NCBI GenBank assembly: GCA_900066355.1
Contig: FMEL01000020.1
Span: 1-59,438 of the forward strand
Direction of reading: 5' to 3'
Length of the DNA: 59,438 nucleotides
Source of the DNA: an uncultured Ruminococcus sp.
GTDB lineage: Bacteria > Bacillota > Clostridia > Lachnospirales > Lachnospiraceae
Shown here: piece after piece, positions 49,395 through 58,123 of the stretch
How the letters are laid out: each line of letters opens with the position of its first letter
How positions within the stretch are numbered: position 1 is the first letter of the stretch
Notes under the pieces: model-generated
What the model saw: the letters and a program-made list of their open reading frames with translations, nothing else
Database searches by the model: none
What the model was told of the DNA's origin: nothing
Program-made: the position numbers and the translations under genes

Positions 49395-50297
49395 TTATTT
49401 ACTTAATACCACTTCCAGCATTCTAAATTTATCGCTTACATTTTGTTTCCATTTAGCTGTGTGATCAATTTTCCCTATTACTTTATTTTCATAAAAAAGC
49501 TCTTTCTTTGTTTTTTGACTTAAAATCTCCCAATTCTCTTTAGGAATGATGTAGGTTGCATTTCCGTAAATTGCAGATTCTAATACACAACACTTTGAGA
49601 ATATGAACGCATAATAACCTTTAAAACCGTTAATACCTTCTACTATTTTTTCTGAATTATATTTTTCCATATATTCTAATCTAAAAATATCATACGTATC
49701 TGTTTTTTCCCCACGTTCTCCTAATTGCTTTTTAATGTGTCTACTTGGCATTTCACCAGGAGGGAGCATTTCCCAGTTGCATCTCTGTCTTTTTGATGAA
49801 TAATCTAACTGAATTTCTCCATCAAAAATATAACACACACCATATATTTCCAGCAGGATGTTAATTGCTTCTTTCAAGTAATTAGCTCTTATTTCATCAG
49901 TTAGAACAACTATAACATATAGTTGTCCATCTTTGCTTTTAAACAACTGTAATTCTATTCCGTAAGGTGGCACTTCTACCTGCGGCCAACATGGTCTATA
50001 GATATCAACTGCTACCTCAGAAGCGTTGGTATTTCCAAAAGGATGCACCCAATTTGTTGACACATATCGGCGTTCTTTAGGTTTTGACTTATCTGCATAA
50101 GAATATCCATATGCATTCCTTCTACACTGTGCTCCAAATATTCCAGAAGGTAATACTACATCTCCATTTTTAATTAACCCGACCTTCTTTGCTTCATCGC
50201 AGATTACAGGAATTCCTATTTGTATCTTATCTATATCGTATTCTTTTGGTATACATACTCTTCTAATTCTTTTGCCTTTAATACAATGTTGTGCCAT
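49395..50297 (-). CDS. hypothetical protein, unrecognised
   Basis: A 300-aa soluble protein (MAQHCIKGKRIRRVCIPKEY). Several aromatic and Gly-rich strands suggest a beta-rich fold. The C-terminal block, with KGYYAFIFSKCCVLESAIYGNATYII and ENKVIGKIDHTAKW, looks conserved in type but I cannot name it. There is no membrane segment or signal. GGAGAAATTGAA precedes the ATG. It follows a 41-aa gene by 94 bases and the ATPase/TOPRIM pair further upstream, so it may belong to a defence island. Confidence 0.65.
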   Translation of the reverse strand: MAQHCIKGKRIRRVCIPKEYDIDKIQIGIPVICDEAKKVGLIKNGDVVLPSGIFGAQCRRNAYGYSYADKSKPKERRYVSTNWVHPFGNTNASEVAVDIYRPCWPQVEVPPYGIELQLFKSKDGQLYVIVVLTDEIRANYLKEAINILLEIYGVCYIFDGEIQLDYSSKRQRCNWEMLPPGEMPSRHIKKQLGERGEKTDTYDIFRLEYMEKYNSEKIVEGINGFKGYYAFIFSKCCVLESAIYGNATYIIPKENWEILSQKTKKELFYENKVIGKIDHTAKWKQNVSDKFRMLEVVLSK

Positions 50298-50391
50298 TTC
50301 AATTTCTCCTATTCATTTTACATAATCAATTTCATATAAGTTTCAAATAAAATAAAGCCTTTTAAAGACATGCTTAGGTCCATATTAGTCA

Positions 50392-50517
50392 TTAATGACA
50401 TTTAGCTTTGTGATTAGCTAATGTAGTTCCAGCTTTGCTTTTCGACTGTTTACTAGACGATTTACTAGCAAGAGTCTTACCCGCTTTTCCTACTTTTCCA
50501 CCGTGGTGTACTGCCAT
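50392..50517 (-). CDS. small Lys/Ser/Gly-rich protein (41 aa)
   Basis: A 41-codon gene (MAVHHGGKVGKAGKTLASKS, ending NHKAKCH) behind AAAGGAGGTATAGCGAT, an excellent site. It is highly basic and of low complexity, without hydrophobic stretches, so nucleic-acid binding is plausible. It lies between the TOPRIM gene and the 300-aa gene on the same strand. Confidence 0.7.
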   Translation of the reverse strand: MAVHHGGKVGKAGKTLASKSSSKQSKSKAGTTLANHKAKCH

Positions 50518-50677
50518 ATCGCTATACCTCCTTTGCAAAATCTCCTTGCAGAAGAAGGCTTTCTTTGGTATTATTAGTTTGCGAGAAAAATAAGTCCAAA
50601 GACCTTCTTTGGCAAGGGAATTAGTCAGAGTTAATCTCTGGCTTTTTCTATGTAAAGAGCAATGCTCTTACATACTA

Positions 50678-51274
50678 TTATTTAATTTTTTCTACTCCAA
50701 GAGCCTTATATAATGGATTCAGCTGTTCTTTCACTGCGTTTGCAATTTTTTCAATATTCAAGCGTTCTATCATACCATTGCTCTGTATTCCTTTATAATA
50801 AACTTTATTGGCTTGCTTGTACAAACGCTGGAGCTTATCGTATCCATTCTTTCCTGATACTTTTGTATTTTTACCCAGCCTCAAGAATCCTAAAATTCCT
50901 TCTATATCATATAAAAACCAGTCTTCAATTGACCTCTTTGCCTGTACGTGAATAACTTTAGCAGCTCCACTATTTGCAAGATCTTTCTTTACTTTATCCC
51001 ACTTTATCGGTGGTTTTGGTGCAAAATCAAATACATCCGTATCACTACATAAAACAATTGTGAACTCACAGTCATCCCCATATTTAGGCTTGATTTCTTT
51101 TGTGAATTTTCTGAGAGCAATACTTTTAAAACCACCTACACCTCTAACATTTCTGTATTCAATATTAGTATCGAATCTTCCCGCAGGGTGTAGCTTTCTG
51201 GCATTTGCGACTACTTGTTTGTAAAATTCGACCTCAGTATCTCCCTCTACAAAAAGTACAAGACATTTACTCAT
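50678..51274 (-). CDS. TOPRIM-domain nuclease-like protein (OLD C-terminal/DUF4276-like)
   Basis: A 198-aa protein with TOPRIM motifs: the acidic residue in LVLFVEGDTEVEFYKQVV at the start and the DxD in IVLCSDTDVFDF. Alone it resembles the separate TOPRIM partners of ATPases in split OLD-type, AbiL-like and PARIS-like defence pairs. Start at 51274, with GGAGTGTGATGTCG upstream, 8 bases inside the ATPase gene, so expression is coupled. Nuclease activity triggered by the ATPase on phage infection is the inferred role. Confidence 0.75.
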   Translation of the reverse strand: MSKCLVLFVEGDTEVEFYKQVVANARKLHPAGRFDTNIEYRNVRGVGGFKSIALRKFTKEIKPKYGDDCEFTIVLCSDTDVFDFAPKPPIKWDKVKKDLANSGAAKVIHVQAKRSIEDWFLYDIEGILGFLRLGKNTKVSGKNGYDKLQRLYKQANKVYYKGIQSNGMIERLNIEKIANAVKEQLNPLYKALGVEKIK

Positions 51275-52586
51275 CGACATCACACTCCAAATAATCGCTT
51301 ATGTTACTCTCTGAATCGGCAAGCATTGAGAACAGATAGTCTCCCATGCTCATATTAAATCCAGCTGCATCATTCTCCAACTGTTTCTGACCTGATTTTT
51401 TAAAAGCAAAGAACTCGGCCACGCCGGGCTTTCTATTCATACCAACATGAATCCAAGAAGGTTTTAAATAGCTGATAATATATGGCGAATGACTAGTAAT
51501 AATTACCTTACAATCATCTAACAACTGACTTATAATTTGTATATATGCTTGAAATAGTCCGGGATGAACAGAGTTCTCAGGCTCTTCGATCGCTATCAAT
51601 GAGATATTGCTTACACTAGATACAATTATCTTGGTCAGTATCATAAATACTCTCTTTGCTCCATCTGACATCATTGAAAAGTTAACTGGGTTCGCTAAGT
51701 TTTTATCTTTAACAAATAATACATAGATAGAATTCGTAAATACAAATGGCGCATCGTCAGGAAACTGGTCACTTTCATCTGCATTGATTTTGAAATTCTT
51801 TACAATAACATCCTCAATGTCTGGAAATAACTGAAAATACACATCTTTCAACAATTCAAATTTATCTGGATTCTGTTTCTTCAAATTGAAGATAATACGT
51901 GGGAGATTATCAGCGTTAATCATCTCATTTTCAAATCCCTTACGAATAATTGGGTCTGGCTGATAAAAACTCTTTGCATCCAGATTATTTTCCATATATA
52001 TCTTCATTCCATTTAGCTTTGTAATAATCTCTGCATAATATAACTCATCGTAGGCTCTTAGTTTATTTGCAACAAGCTCTGCAGAATCAACTTTTATCTT
52101 TGACGAGCATCGTCCTGTCTCAGAACTCTTATATAATGCTGTGTCCAGTGTTCTATTGATTAATTGAGTATACTTCTGTCCTTTCTCGTTAAGCTTAACT
52201 TTTAGAAACTCAGAAACAATTCCCGGCTCCATATCCTCACTGTTTTTCCATACAAATTCAAAGCCATACTGGACGATGTACTCCTGACCATGAATATCAG
52301 TAGACACCTCCATCTCATACTTATAATTTTTTCCAATCATATTACAATTAATTGGAATTAAATTAGAATTTGCCATCATTTCCTTTTTATCTTCAATTGT
52401 AGCTTTAATAAATGCTAACCCAAAATCAATGCCGGAAAGCACATTTGACTTACCAAAATTATTAAGTGCAACAAGAGCAGTAATATTATCAAAAGAGATT
52501 TTTACGTTTGATAAATTTTTGAAGCCATCAATCAAAACAGCTTGAATCTTCATACTGACACATCCTTTTTCTTTTATTGTACTCAT
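51267..52586 (-). CDS. AAA (OLD/SMC-like) ATPase of a split ATPase-TOPRIM pair
   Basis: A 439-aa protein with an ABC/SMC-like ATPase. The N-terminal part is IQAVLIDGFKNLSNVKISFD with a variant Walker A (ALNNFGKSN). After a long insertion come a signature-like MMSDGAKRVF, Walker B with catalytic Glu (ISLIAIEEPENSVHPG) and an H-loop (VIITSHSPYIISY). This matches AAA15/AAA21-type ATPases of the OLD group. The start at 52586 has GAGGTGATACATT; an inner ATG at 52553 also has a site. It overlaps the TOPRIM gene. Likely an abortive-infection or anti-phage sensor; not one I can match exactly to a named system. Confidence 0.85.
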   Translation of the reverse strand: MSTIKEKGCVSMKIQAVLIDGFKNLSNVKISFDNITALVALNNFGKSNVLSGIDFGLAFIKATIEDKKEMMANSNLIPINCNMIGKNYKYEMEVSTDIHGQEYIVQYGFEFVWKNSEDMEPGIVSEFLKVKLNEKGQKYTQLINRTLDTALYKSSETGRCSSKIKVDSAELVANKLRAYDELYYAEIITKLNGMKIYMENNLDAKSFYQPDPIIRKGFENEMINADNLPRIIFNLKKQNPDKFELLKDVYFQLFPDIEDVIVKNFKINADESDQFPDDAPFVFTNSIYVLFVKDKNLANPVNFSMMSDGAKRVFMILTKIIVSSVSNISLIAIEEPENSVHPGLFQAYIQIISQLLDDCKVIITSHSPYIISYLKPSWIHVGMNRKPGVAEFFAFKKSGQKQLENDAAGFNMSMGDYLFSMLADSESNISDYLECDVDE

Positions 52587-52747
52587 AATGTATCACCTCG
52601 TTTAATAAAATGCAAGTATTTTTTGCGTATTTTTTATATTAATATTATTATATGCAATATGTTTCAAAATATAAGCAATTTTAATTTTCTTTTTTTTGCA
52701 AATCTTACTCTCGTTTTACTCACCTTTTACTCAACAAGGTTCAATTA

Positions 52748-52951
52748 TCATTCTGCCGATTCCAGAGAAATTTCTGCAAATTCCTCATCGGTCATGTTCT
52801 GGAGCTTACCTAATACCTGCTCTCCAAGCTCCTCCATATCGCTGTCCTCTATGTGCGGCATTACCTGTCTGATCTGCCTAATCATATTCATCCTGTCCTG
52901 TGTCTCAAACACACACATGAAATTGATTTCTTCTACTGTGAATTTACTCAT
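52748..52951 (-). CDS. transposon-transfer assisting family protein
   Basis: A 67-aa protein (MSKFTVEEINFMCVFETQDR, later KLQNMTDEEFAEISLE). The pattern FTxEExNLMCxF...R..LI..I......D.EM..L...VL.KL..MTDEEF is the one I know from small proteins of Tn1549/CTn-like conjugative elements annotated as transposon-transfer assisting. Exact role unknown. It is the last gene of the remnant. Confidence 0.75.
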   Translation of the reverse strand: MSKFTVEEINFMCVFETQDRMNMIRQIRQVMPHIEDSDMEELGEQVLGKLQNMTDEEFAEISLESAE

Positions 52952-52955
52952 CTTC

Positions 52956-53573
52956 TTACATCTCCCTCTGTGATTTTTTCTCGGTTTCCTTTTCCGGTGA
53001 AGTACGCTCCATCTTATCTCTCTGCTCTATGACCGCCCTTTTCTCCGCCATCTTCTCCTTTATGGAAATTCTGCCTTTGGTCTGCTCCTGTTCCTTTTTC
53101 TCGGCTCCATTATTCAGAACATTATCAATCATGTTGTAATTCTGTTCGGTTAGTTCCTCCACCTTTGCGAGTGGCTTGTATTCTGCCAGCTTGTCAAGCA
53201 ACTCCTTTGCCCTTCTCGCAGTCTGAACCGCTTCGCTGTTATCAATCTCCACACCCTGCCCGAAAATGTCCGTAATGCCCTCTCTGACACCTTCAGAAAT
53301 GACAGCATTGAGAAAGTCATTCAGATACCCGGTATTTGCAAGAGTATCTTTCGGAACAGATACCGCATAACGCTCCTCATCCGCACGAAGCTCATGGACA
53401 CAGATGCCAAGTCCCTCTGCAATCTTGCACATAACACCAAGTTCTGGCTCCTTAACCCCTGCCATAATGTCAAGAATTGTTCTCTCCGGCACACCGGAAA
53501 TTCTAGCAAGCTCCGAAATCCCGATTTCTTCCTCTTTCATCACATTTAATAACTTATCTCCTGTTGTATACAT
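52956..53573 (-). CDS. XRE-type HTH protein of a conjugative-element remnant
   Basis: A 205-aa protein with an N-terminal HTH (IGISELARISGVPERTILDIMAGVKEP). A middle part of unknown fold follows (NTGYLNDFLNAVISEGVREG), then a charged Lys/Glu-rich C-terminal tail. The tail (RISIKEKMAEKRAVIEQ) is nearly repeated at the end of the next-upstream protein (RVSVKEKLAEKKDAVIK). It lies 4 bases before the 67-aa gene and 12 bases after DUF5688. Confidence 0.7.
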   Translation of the reverse strand: MYTTGDKLLNVMKEEEIGISELARISGVPERTILDIMAGVKEPELGVMCKIAEGLGICVHELRADEERYAVSVPKDTLANTGYLNDFLNAVISEGVREGITDIFGQGVEIDNSEAVQTARRAKELLDKLAEYKPLAKVEELTEQNYNMIDNVLNNGAEKKEQEQTKGRISIKEKMAEKRAVIEQRDKMERTSPEKETEKKSQREM

Positions 53574-53585
53574 ATCCCACTCCTC

Positions 53586-54701
53586 CTATATTACCGCTTC
53601 CTTTTTCTTTTCCGGTGCAGAATGCTCCTTTCCGGCATTCATCTTAATAACGGCATCCTTCTTCTCCGCAAGTTTCTCCTTTACTGAAACACGCTCATGA
53701 CGGTTATCTCTTTTTTCCTCTTTCTGCTTGGCACGTTCCTCTGCCCGGTCACTGCGGAACAGTTCATGTTCTTTGGCATCATACTCATATACATGATCCG
53801 AAAGACGTTCTCCCGGCGCCACCTGTGTCTGATTTACCTCCTGTACCATTTGCTCAAGTTCTTTAAACTCCATTCCCGCATCTTTCGGTATAATCAGCGT
53901 TTCATGGATTGAAGAAGGCAGCATGTAAAAATCTCCTACCTTCTCAGCGATCTCCTGTCTGATATCATCGTTTAATATTGCAGCCGCACCATTTACTTTT
54001 GTATCATTTGTCAGCACAAACATGGTATCGGGAATATCCGGCATCATCTGCATTGCCATTTCTTTTGCTTCATCCATACCCACATTTTGTTCTCTTGCAA
54101 TATCAACTGCAATCATCTCCGCAACCGTCTCATTCATTCCTTTGAAACTATGTGGCTGCAAAGTATCCATATTCTGTAACGCCTGGTCATGCAGTTCTTC
54201 AAGTGTGATTCCATATCCATCCATCAGATTATCTGTAATGGTAATGGTCGCAGTTCCTTCTCCTGTTTTATCCATTAAAATCTGATACACAACTGCTAAA
54301 TTTTCCAGCTTGGAATACGGTTTATCCTGAAGGAACTGTTGATTTGCTTCCTCGTTGATCAGCTTACATACAATTTTTCCCTTAATCTTGTCAAAATCGG
54401 TAACTGCCGATACATCTATATCATGATCTATATCATGATCTATATAATGTGACTGATAAACACTTGCAATCTGAGCTAATACATCATCCAATTCAGCTCC
54501 ATCCTGTATCTCCTCAAAATATGGATTCAGATAAATGGTAGGTGAAATATTACTTTCTTCTGTTCTTACCATCAGACCGTCTAGAACACAGTCATTATTC
54601 TTTACAATCTGATTGACCTCAACTGCAGCATCTGCAAACTTTTCAGGAAGAAAATCCTGTATCTGTTCTTTTACCTGTTCTACAAAATCTCTGTACTCCA
54701 T
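53586..54701 (-). CDS. DUF5688 family protein of a conjugative-element remnant
   Basis: A 371-aa soluble protein with the DUF5688 layout: FVEQVKEQIQDFLPEKF, DFDKIKGKIVCKLIN, a central helical block, PDTMFVLTNDTKVNGAAAIL and DFYMLPSSIHETLIIP. A Lys/Glu-rich tail ends the protein. A short in-frame duplication YIDHDIDHDIDV near residue 92 comes from a 12-base tandem repeat. Common in Clostridial conjugative elements, function unknown. Its start shares one base with the stop of the 44-aa gene (TAATG). Confidence 0.8.
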   Translation of the reverse strand: MEYRDFVEQVKEQIQDFLPEKFADAAVEVNQIVKNNDCVLDGLMVRTEESNISPTIYLNPYFEEIQDGAELDDVLAQIASVYQSHYIDHDIDHDIDVSAVTDFDKIKGKIVCKLINEEANQQFLQDKPYSKLENLAVVYQILMDKTGEGTATITITDNLMDGYGITLEELHDQALQNMDTLQPHSFKGMNETVAEMIAVDIAREQNVGMDEAKEMAMQMMPDIPDTMFVLTNDTKVNGAAAILNDDIRQEIAEKVGDFYMLPSSIHETLIIPKDAGMEFKELEQMVQEVNQTQVAPGERLSDHVYEYDAKEHELFRSDRAEERAKQKEEKRDNRHERVSVKEKLAEKKDAVIKMNAGKEHSAPEKKKEAVI

Positions 54702-54835
54702 TACTTTTTCTCTCCCTTCTTGGTGTCATTCTGTGATTTCTCTGTCAGCTTTGATACTGTGGCACCATACATTTTGTACCTTTTCATCATGTTTCTCTGG
54801 CTTGTTACATTGATTTCTTTTTCTAACTGCTTCAT
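54701..54835 (-). CDS. small conjugative-element protein (44 aa)
   Basis: A 44-codon gene (MKQLEKEINVTSQRNMMKRY, ending NDTKKGEKK) with GGGAGGAAAGCCAGA upstream and a one-base overlap with the DUF5688 start. Basic, probably helical. Such small genes are usual in these element backbones; no function is known to me. Confidence 0.7.
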   Translation of the reverse strand: MKQLEKEINVTSQRNMMKRYKMYGATVSKLTEKSQNDTKKGEKK

Positions 54836-54849
54836 TCTGGCTTTCCTCC

Positions 54850-55038
54850 CTACTCTGATTTTCTTCCAAATGAAAATGTATCTTCTTTTTCCTTTTTTGG
54901 GGCAAATCTGCCCTTGACTTCCAAAAGCCTTTTTTCCATGATGGAAAACATGACTTCCACCTGCTCCTGTGTGTACTCGTAATTGGTGCGGTTGGAAAGG
55001 TTCTCAAGCCTGCCGATTGCATAAATGACCTTGTTCAC
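54850..55038 (-). CDS. conjugative-element protein, possibly truncated at its 5' end
   Basis: A 62-aa frame from a GTG (NKVIYAIGRLENLSNRTNYE, ending EDTFSFGRKSE), with GGGGAG upstream. The frame is open further upstream (KFVRLGEYRV...) up to the IS110 junction at about 55079, so the original gene may have been longer and cut there. Function unknown. Confidence 0.6.
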   Translation of the reverse strand: MNKVIYAIGRLENLSNRTNYEYTQEQVEVMFSIMEKRLLEVKGRFAPKKEKEDTFSFGRKSE

Positions 55039-55078
55039 ACGATACTCCCCAAGACGGACAAATTTGTCCGCCTTGCTC

Positions 55079-55411
55079 TCATTGTCCTGTCTGCTTTACC
55101 GCATAAGGGTTAACCATAACCAGGAGGATGCCCTCATCCTCAAGATAAGCGCCAAGGTCAAACCAGTAATGACCTGTCGGCTCGATACCTACGATTGCAT
55201 CCAGCTTCTTATACTTGTCCTGTAAATGCTGCATCCATGCTTTGAAAGATTCAAATCCTTCTCTGCTGTTGCTGAACGGAAAGACTTTTCCAAGCTCAAT
55301 GCCTCTCCAGTCAAATGCCCTGGCGTGCTGTGTCGTGCTTCCGATATCGATTCCAACTACCAAAGTTGATTCTTTTACTTGATTGATTTTTTCATTCTGC
55401 TTATAATTCAT
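55079..55411 (-). pseudogene. IS110-family transposase, N-terminal fragment
   Basis: The 110-aa N-terminal DEDD part: VVGIDIGSTTQHARAFDW (first Asp), VGIEPTGHYWFDLGAYLED and VMVNPYAVKQT, where the homology ends and a stop follows. The C-terminal transposase_20 domain is missing. AAAGGAGACACCCACAA precedes the ATG at 55411. The cut joins the conjugative-element remnant. Confidence 0.88.
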
Positions 55412-55723
55412 TTGTGGGTGTCTCCTTTGAACAATGATTCTTATTAACCGCCAAGTTAACAATCATTATTCTATGGGTGGCACTCATTTTTTGCAAACCG
55501 GTTATTTGTTACTTAACAGGAATGCTCCTTTTTGAAAATAAAAAGGACTCTACTAATTGTTTTTCACAACTAATAAAGTCCTAAGTTTCATATTCATTTC
55601 TAAATTCGTGCTAGGGATTTCTTACTAATTTTCTGTTCTTAGTAAATTCTTAGTAAATTGCTCCCTCAGAGTCCAAAACATACTATAAATTCAAGGTTTT
55701 CAGCGTTTTCGAAAAATACTGCC
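55412..55723. other. IS110 end and IS3 flank, non-coding
   Basis: AT-rich. It contains an imperfect inverted repeat with arms GGACT..TACTAATTG and CAACTAATAAAGTCC (about 55550-55582) and a tandem TTAGTAAATTC (55638-55656). The IS3 left end must lie near 55660-55720. No gene. Confidence 0.5.
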
Positions 55724-56008
55724 GTGGCAAAGCAACATGACAAACAATTTAAACTTGATGCAGTCCAGTACTATCAGGATCACAAAGATCTCGGAGTACG
55801 TGGATGTGCAGAAAATCTTGGCATCGGATACAGCACATTAACAAAATGGCTGAAAGACTTCCGGGAATCAGGTGATATTCCTGTTCGTGGTTCTGGTAGT
55901 TATGCATCTGATGAGCAGAAGGAAATTGCCCGTCTCAGACGTGAATTACGTGATGCCCAAGATGCACTTGATGTGTTAAAAAAAGCAATCAACATTCTGG
56001 GAAAATGA
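55724..56008 (+). CDS. IS3-family transposase OrfA
   Basis: A 94-aa protein from a GTG at 55724: HTH (AVQYYQDHKDLGVRGCAENLGIGYSTLTKWLKDF) and a leucine-zipper part (EIARLRRELRDAQDALDVLKKAINIL). The slippery run TTAAAAAAAG near the end and the -1 frame of the following orfB fit the programmed frameshift of IS3 elements. The partner gene is truncated, so the copy is dead. Confidence 0.88.
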   Translation: MAKQHDKQFKLDAVQYYQDHKDLGVRGCAENLGIGYSTLTKWLKDFRESGDIPVRGSGSYASDEQKEIARLRRELRDAQDALDVLKKAINILGK

Positions 56009-56343
56009 CGGAAGCCATTTATCTTGAAGTGTCTGAGAAGACGGAAGCTGCCCAAAAGGCTGGACGCCGGGTTTCCATCTCCGGAATGTTGAAATTTTTA
56101 GGTGTCTCTCGCTCAGGATATCTTGCATGGCTCCACCACGTATCTTCTGATACAGAAAAACGTCGTAAAGTTGTAAAAGCAAAAATACAGGATATTTATG
56201 ATGATTCCAAGCAGAACTACGGTGCTCCGAAAATCACTGTAGAACTTCGAAAAACTGGTGAAGTCATTTTGGAAGGGAGTATCCCAAATTTTTTATTTTT
56301 GCGCAAAAATAGCTATAAGACTCCATTTTTTGAAATCTTATAG
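56005..56343 (+). pseudogene. IS3-family transposase OrfB, truncated
   Basis: Homology runs from RVSISGMLKFLGVSRSGYLAW to NYGAPKITVELRKTGEVI (about 56268), then switches to unrelated LEGSIPNFLF. The DDE catalytic domain is missing. Confidence 0.85.
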
Positions 56344-56403
56344 CTTTGCTATTGATAATATTGAGTTACTATTAGTTTTAATAATTAGAATTATTTTATC
56401 AAC

Positions 56404-56946
56404 TTATAAATTTTTTCCAAGTTCATATGCCTTCTTCATTATATCCACATGATCCTCAGCTGTATTTGCTGCATCAATTCCACCGCCACCGACCATGCCT
56501 TTTAAGGAAGCCTTTTCAAAACAATCTACCCAGCCTTGCAGCCCATTATAGGCTTTCTCAAATGCACTTTCCTCATTCTCTGCCGCAGTTGCAATCATAT
56601 AAATATCTCTGAATAAATAATCTGCCGAATATAAAGGATTCAATCTATCAAGAAGTGTTTTCATCTGACCGCACATCTCATAATAATAAATTGGGGTTGC
56701 ATAGACAATAACTTCTGCATTCTTTACCTTTGCCATAATATCTGCAATATCATCCTTCTGTACACACATCCCAGTCCTCTGGCAGGATAGACAACCGATA
56801 CAATATTTTATATCTTTTCCTTTCAAAGAAAGAAGTTCCACATCATGCCCCGCTTCTTTTGCTCCCTTTGCACACTCATTTGCAAGTATATCAGAATTGC
56901 TCCCTCCTCGAAGACTTGTCGATATGATCAATACTTTTTTTACCAT
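56404..56946 (-). CDS. flavodoxin-fold NADPH-dependent FMN reductase-like protein
   Basis: A 180-aa flavoprotein. The FMN phosphate loop is STSLRGGSNSDILA near the start. A Cys-rich segment (KYCIGCLSCQRTGMC) as in iron-sulfur flavoproteins and the flavin-contact ATPIYYYEMCGQMKTLLDR follow. It probably transfers electrons or reduces quinones or azo/nitro compounds. It follows the alpha/beta hydrolase gene by 2 bases in the same direction. Confidence 0.85.
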   Translation of the reverse strand: MVKKVLIISTSLRGGSNSDILANECAKGAKEAGHDVELLSLKGKDIKYCIGCLSCQRTGMCVQKDDIADIMAKVKNAEVIVYATPIYYYEMCGQMKTLLDRLNPLYSADYLFRDIYMIATAAENEESAFEKAYNGLQGWVDCFEKASLKGMVGGGGIDAANTAEDHVDIMKKAYELGKNL

Positions 56947-56948
56947 AA

Positions 56949-57947
56949 TTAACCAACTCCGTTTTCTTCAAAAAATTTCTGGATTTTATCAAATGGGATT
57001 ACATCCAGATTATCGTAAAGATCTGTATGAACCGCCTCTGGAATTGTTAGCAACTCTTTATTGGATGTGTACTTGCTGTCCTTAATCATATTTTCATAAG
57101 CATCTTTTCCAAAATAATAGCTGTGTGCTTTTTCTCCGTGAACAATGAGGACTGCACTTCTGATTTCATTACTGTACTTTAATATTGGCTGATTCATAAA
57201 TGACATACATCCAATACTGTTCCAGCCATCATTGGAATTCAGGCTTCTTTTATGATAACATCTGCCTTTATAATACTCACTGTAATCTTTTACAAAGAAA
57301 GGGGCATCCTCTGGAACCGGAAGAGAAACACAACCACCAGCTCTGGAATATTCACCTTTACAGTATTCTTGTGTTCTGAGGGTATTCAGCGACTGCTTCT
57401 TCGCATAACGTGCTTCTTCACTGTCTTCAGAATCAAAGTACCCATTCGCATTTACCCTTGTCATATCATACATGGTAGATGCAACCGTTGCTTTTATTCT
57501 TGTATCGAGTGCAGCTGCGTTAAGAGCCATCCCACCCCAGCCACAGATTCCAATGATTCCTATTCTATCTTGATCTACCTCTTCCCGAACAGAAAGGAAA
57601 TCAACAGCAGCCATGAAATCTTCTGTATTAATATCCGGAGAAGCCATGTATCTTGGATTGCCTCCACTTTCTCCCGTAAAAGAAGGATCAAACGCAATAG
57701 TAAGGTATCCTTTTTCAGCCATCGTCTGCGCATACAGTCCGGAACACTGTTCTTTGACTGCACCAAATGGTCCACTTACAGCAATCGCTGGATATTTCCC
57801 AGATGCATTTTTTGGCTTATACAGATCTGCAGCAAGTGTGATTCCATAACGATTTATAAATGTCACTTTCTCATGATCTACTTTTTCACTTTTTGGAAAA
57901 GTTTTATCCCATTCAGATACTAGTTTTAATTCTTCTGCTTTCAACAT
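56949..57947 (-). CDS. alpha/beta hydrolase (YcjY/dienelactone hydrolase-like)
   Basis: A 332-aa alpha/beta hydrolase. An oxyanion-hole region (VSGPFGAVKEQ), the nucleophile elbow GIIGICGWGGMAL and a late acid/His part (IPEAVHTDLYD) are visible. The nucleophile position is Cys (G-x-C-x-G) rather than Ser, as in dienelactone hydrolases and some YcjY-like proteins. GGAGGTTATATTT precedes the ATG at 57947. It forms a unit with the flavodoxin-like gene downstream. Substrate unknown. Confidence 0.85.
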   Translation of the reverse strand: MLKAEELKLVSEWDKTFPKSEKVDHEKVTFINRYGITLAADLYKPKNASGKYPAIAVSGPFGAVKEQCSGLYAQTMAEKGYLTIAFDPSFTGESGGNPRYMASPDINTEDFMAAVDFLSVREEVDQDRIGIIGICGWGGMALNAAALDTRIKATVASTMYDMTRVNANGYFDSEDSEEARYAKKQSLNTLRTQEYCKGEYSRAGGCVSLPVPEDAPFFVKDYSEYYKGRCYHKRSLNSNDGWNSIGCMSFMNQPILKYSNEIRSAVLIVHGEKAHSYYFGKDAYENMIKDSKYTSNKELLTIPEAVHTDLYDNLDVIPFDKIQKFFEENGVG

Positions 57948-57983
57948 AAATATAACCTCCATATGCAAATTGTCTTATAATTC

Positions 57984-58116
57984 AAGAATGCCTCGGCATT
58001 CTTGCTGCGAGGTGCGCGTCATGCAATTGCATGACATACTTCTACAGCGCACCTCTGCAATCCTGCCGGAGGCTATATCAGCTGGGGGATTGACTCCCAG
58101 CTGATATACTTTTTTC
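57984..58116. repeat. multi-hairpin intergenic repeat element
   Basis: Three consecutive stems: AAGAATGCC/GGCATTCTT (57984-58003); GAGGTGCGC/GCGCACCTC (58009-58055) enclosing the 18-bp palindrome GTCATGCAATTGCATGAC; and TATATCAGCTGGG/CCCAGCTGATATA (58074-58108) followed by TTTTTT. It looks like a dispersed intergenic repeat of the REP/MITE kind. Confidence 0.7.
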
Positions 58117-58123
58117 AACCTTC

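Noticed and set aside
54726..55022. 98-codon minus-strand frame in the conjugative remnant
   Set aside because: It is out of frame with the two small genes 54701-54835 and 54850-55038, which have ribosome sites and familiar sequences.
48704..56287. The 13-mer GGGAGTATCCCAA occurs at two transposase break points (48704-48716 and 56275-56287)
   Set aside because: Some 13-mers are expected to recur by chance in 59 kb, and the sequence is nearly palindromic. I could not tie it to a known IS end.
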